From positions 79,085 through 143,084 of the forward strand of contig WVWN01000053.1 of the NCBI GenBank assembly GCA_011773985.1: DNA of 64,000 nt, read 5' to 3'. The translations under genes and the position numbers were made by a program. This document shows, piece after piece, positions 62,313 through 64,000 of the stretch; position 1 is the stretch's first letter; every line of letters starts with the position of its first letter. This DNA is from Candidatus Zixiibacteriota bacterium (lineage in GTDB: Bacteria; RBG-13-66-14; B26-G2; WVWN01). The notes under the pieces were generated by a model that saw only the letters and a program-made list of their open reading frames with translations, was not told the origin of the DNA and did no database searches.

Positions 62313-63575
62313 TTAGGCGCTTACGACGGCTTCCGCATTCGGCCCGATAGCCACGACGGCGGGTTTGTTCGAAAAAATTTCGGCGGCGACCCGGAGGATG
62401 TCATCCGTGGTTACGGCGTCCACGCCGGCGAGCGTTTCCTCGAGCGGGACGTGCCTTCCCATGTAAATCTCGTGTCGGGCGTTGCGGCCCATCCGCGCGG
62501 CGGTGGATTCCAGCGACAACATCAACGTCCCCTTCAAGAAATCTCGGGTTCGTCTTAATTCGCCCGCCCCTATCTTATGGGCCGCCAAGTCGGCGAACTG
62601 CTCCAATACGATGTCGCGGGCTTCGAGGGCGTTGGCGGGTTTGGTTCCAGCGTAGGCGACGAGCGCGCCGGAGTCGTGGAAACCCCGCCCGTAGGCGTAC
62701 ACGGCGTACGCGAGGCCGCGGTCCTCGCGTACTTTTTGGAACAGCCGGCTCGAGGCGTTGCCGCCCAGGACCGTAGTGAGCGCGGCCAGGACGTAACGGT
62801 CGGGGTGGCCGTAGGGGATCGCCGGCACGGCTACGCAGAGGTGAGTCTGCTCGGTATCCTTAACGTAGGCCGCCCGGGGCGTAGGCCGCGCGGCGGCCTT
62901 TGGGGAAGTGGCGCCGACCGGGCCGGGCACGGCCGCGAAGTACTCCTCGGCCATAGCGATAAACTCTTCCGGGTCGACGTAACCCGCGGCGGCGACGACG
63001 ATCCGGTCGGCCGTGAAAATCTCGCCTCGATATCGCAACGCGTCGTCGCGCCCTATAGCCTCCAACGTTTCGAAGGAGCCCAGGACGGGCATGCCGATGG
63101 CCTCGCCCGGGCTTAGTACGCCCATAACTAAATCGTGGATCTTTTCGTCGGGGGAGTCTTCGTAAAGGCGTATTTCTTCGGCGACGACGCTTTTTTCCTT
63201 GACGAATTCTTCGGCCGGAAAGGTCGCTTTCAACAGGATGTCGGAGAGCACGTCGAGCGCGAGCGGTAGATGTTCGTACAGGACGTGGGCGAAGAAGGAA
63301 ATGTTTTCTTTCTCTGTGAAGGCGTCGAGGGCACCGCCGACGCCGTCTATTTCCGCGGCTATCTGGGCGGCGGTCCGCCGTTCCGTACCCTTAAAGAACA
63401 TGTGCTCGATGAGGTGGGAGATGCCGTTGAGGGCGGGAGGCTCGGCCACGGAGCCGTTACAACACCATACGCCCGCCGCGACGGAGCGGACCGTCGGGAT
63501 GTGTTCGCAGATTACGCGTATCCCGTTAGCGGCGGCCCTTTTTATTACGGCGGTCGTTCGAGGGTCGGCGATCAT
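62313..63575 (-). CDS. M16-family zinc peptidase
   Basis: A 420-residue protein of the processing-peptidase/YmxG group. The inverted zinc motif is H54-LI-E57-H58 in [12 protein letters not shown], with the downstream glutamate in [17 protein letters not shown]. Only one active half plus one inactive half are present, as in the short family members that dimerise. pnp followed by an M16 peptidase gene is a widespread order. It overlaps the 3' end of pnp by 50 bp. Confidence 0.93.
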   Translation of the reverse strand: MIADPRTTAVIKRAAANGIRVICEHIPTVRSVAAGVWCCNGSVAEPPALNGISHLIEHMFFKGTERRTAAQIAAEIDGVGGALDAFTEKENISFFAHVLYEHLPLALDVLSDILLKATFPAEEFVKEKSVVAEEIRLYEDSPDEKIHDLVMGVLSPGEAIGMPVLGSFETLEAIGRDDALRYRGEIFTADRIVVAAAGYVDPEEFIAMAEEYFAAVPGPVGATSPKAAARPTPRAAYVKDTEQTHLCVAVPAIPYGHPDRYVLAALTTVLGGNASSRLFQKVREDRGLAYAVYAYGRGFHDSGALVAYAGTKPANALEARDIVLEQFADLAAHKIGAGELRRTRDFLKGTLMLSLESTAARMGRNARHEIYMGRHVPLEETLAGVDAVTTDDILRVAAEIFSNKPAVVAIGPNAEAVVSA

Positions 63576-64000
63576 CCCTTCTCCGCGCCGGCCGGCCTTC
63601 CCGGGGGGGACGCGCTTCCCGCGGGCGGTCTCCCCCGGGCAACAAGGCCCTACGGCTCAGGTTGATTCGGCCCATCTCGTCGATCTCGATTACTTTAACC
63701 TCGACCTCGTCGCCGATGCGCACGACATCCTCGACGCGGTTCACGCGTTTAACGTCCAGCTCGGAGATATGAACCATGCCCTCGACGCCAGGGAGTATCT
63801 CGACGAACGCGCCGAACTTCATCAGGCGTGTCACCTTGCCCTTGAAGACGGTACCTATCTCGGGCTCGGTGGCGAGGCTTTTAACCATCTCCAACGCCTT
63901 GCGCGCCGCCTCCTCGTCGGGCGACGCGATGGTCACTTTGCCGTCGTCCTCGATGTCTATCTCGACGCCCGTGTCGGCGATAATACGCCGGACCATCTTG
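63526..64000 (-). CDS. pnp: Polyribonucleotide nucleotidyltransferase, C-terminal part
   Basis: The window holds only the end of PNPase, which degrades RNA 3' to 5' by phosphorolysis and acts in the degradosome. Visible parts are the end of the KH domain ([18 protein letters not shown]) and the S1 RNA-binding domain ([30 protein letters not shown]). An Arg/Pro/Glu-rich tail follows. The frame is open to base 64000; the ATG at 63996 is internal. Confidence 0.95.
   Translation of the reverse strand, partial: KMVRRIIADTGVEIDIEDDGKVTIASPDEEAARKALEMVKSLATEPEIGTVFKGKVTRLMKFGAFVEILPGVEGMVHISELDVKRVNRVEDVVRIGDEVEVKVIEIDEMGRINLSRRALLPGGDRPREARPPREGRPARRRDDRRPSNDRRNKKGRR

Noticed and set aside
1..64000. 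tRNA, rRNA, CRISPR, phage or insertion sequence
   Set aside because: I looked through the gaps and saw no cloverleaf-like, repeat-spacer or transposase sequences. Small RNAs without clear signals could be missed by eye.

Overview
The window looks like one stretch of chromosome from a GC-rich, Gram-negative, strictly anaerobic bacterium. The Gram-negative reading rests on an Omp85 barrel, a second likely outer-membrane barrel and secreted beta-propellers. The anaerobic reading rests on ferredoxin-dependent 2-oxoacid oxidoreductase, Hdr proteins and [NiFe]-hydrogenase maturation genes. I cannot name the phylum. A conserved C-terminal tail on two secreted proteins and the mixed gene content would fit an uncultured candidate phylum, but that is a guess. 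I found no tRNA, rRNA, CRISPR array, transposase or prophage.

Bases 1-6817 (+) hold the end of an aconitase gene, NADP-type icd, a divergent KorC-like gene and a 980-residue protein with two nucleotidyltransferase domains. Bases 6878-23444 (-) are one long operon read korD-korA-korB-korC-hdrA3-hdrA2-mvhD-hdrD-hdrA1-zinc ribbon-hdrC-hdrB, with a good sigma70-type promoter at 23686-23714. Each of the three hdrA genes is interrupted by one in-frame TGA at the position of the conserved active-loop cysteine of HdrA. The same 18-base hairpin follows each TGA, so all three are read here as selenoproteins. hdrA3 encodes a giant HdrA with a whole GltD/NfnB-like NADPH:flavin module inserted in its ferredoxin domain and a second HdrA module behind it. 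hdrA2 is a tandem double HdrA, and hdrA1 is an HdrA-MvhD fusion. hdrA2 arose by duplication: a short relic of the korC 3' end still precedes it, and parts of hdrA2 and hdrA3 are identical at DNA level. Together with acn and icd, this suggests that 2-oxoglutarate oxidation (or its reversal) feeds ferredoxin into a flavin-based electron-bifurcating Hdr machine.

Bases 23885-28480 hold two divergent secreted beta-propeller genes and a compact RiPP-like cassette: HPr-kinase-like protein, 64-residue Cys-containing precursor candidate, PqqD-type recognition protein and SPASM radical SAM enzyme. Bases 28559-40538 (-) hold a MATE pump and a housekeeping run (glycosyltransferase-TPR, NtrC-type regulator, folD, xseA, xseB, prenyl synthase, dxs, tlyA, a barrel protein). 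Bases 40754-49916 hold a UbiA/MenA-type prenyltransferase, an MFS carrier, serS-yebC-comEC, a thioredoxin-like protein, a small orphan gene and a UDP-sugar dehydrogenase.

Bases 49996-56979 (-) are a complete hydrogenase-maturation operon (protease-hypF-hypC-hypD-hypE-hypA-hypB) followed by a glutaredoxin and a ferredoxin:thioredoxin-reductase/rubredoxin fusion. It would serve a [NiFe] hydrogenase that is not in the window but is the natural partner of the MvhD and Hdr proteins. Bases 57102-64000 (-) run from the end of pnp through an M16 peptidase, an Omp85 protein, a small secreted protein and two glycosyltransferases to a radical SAM protein.
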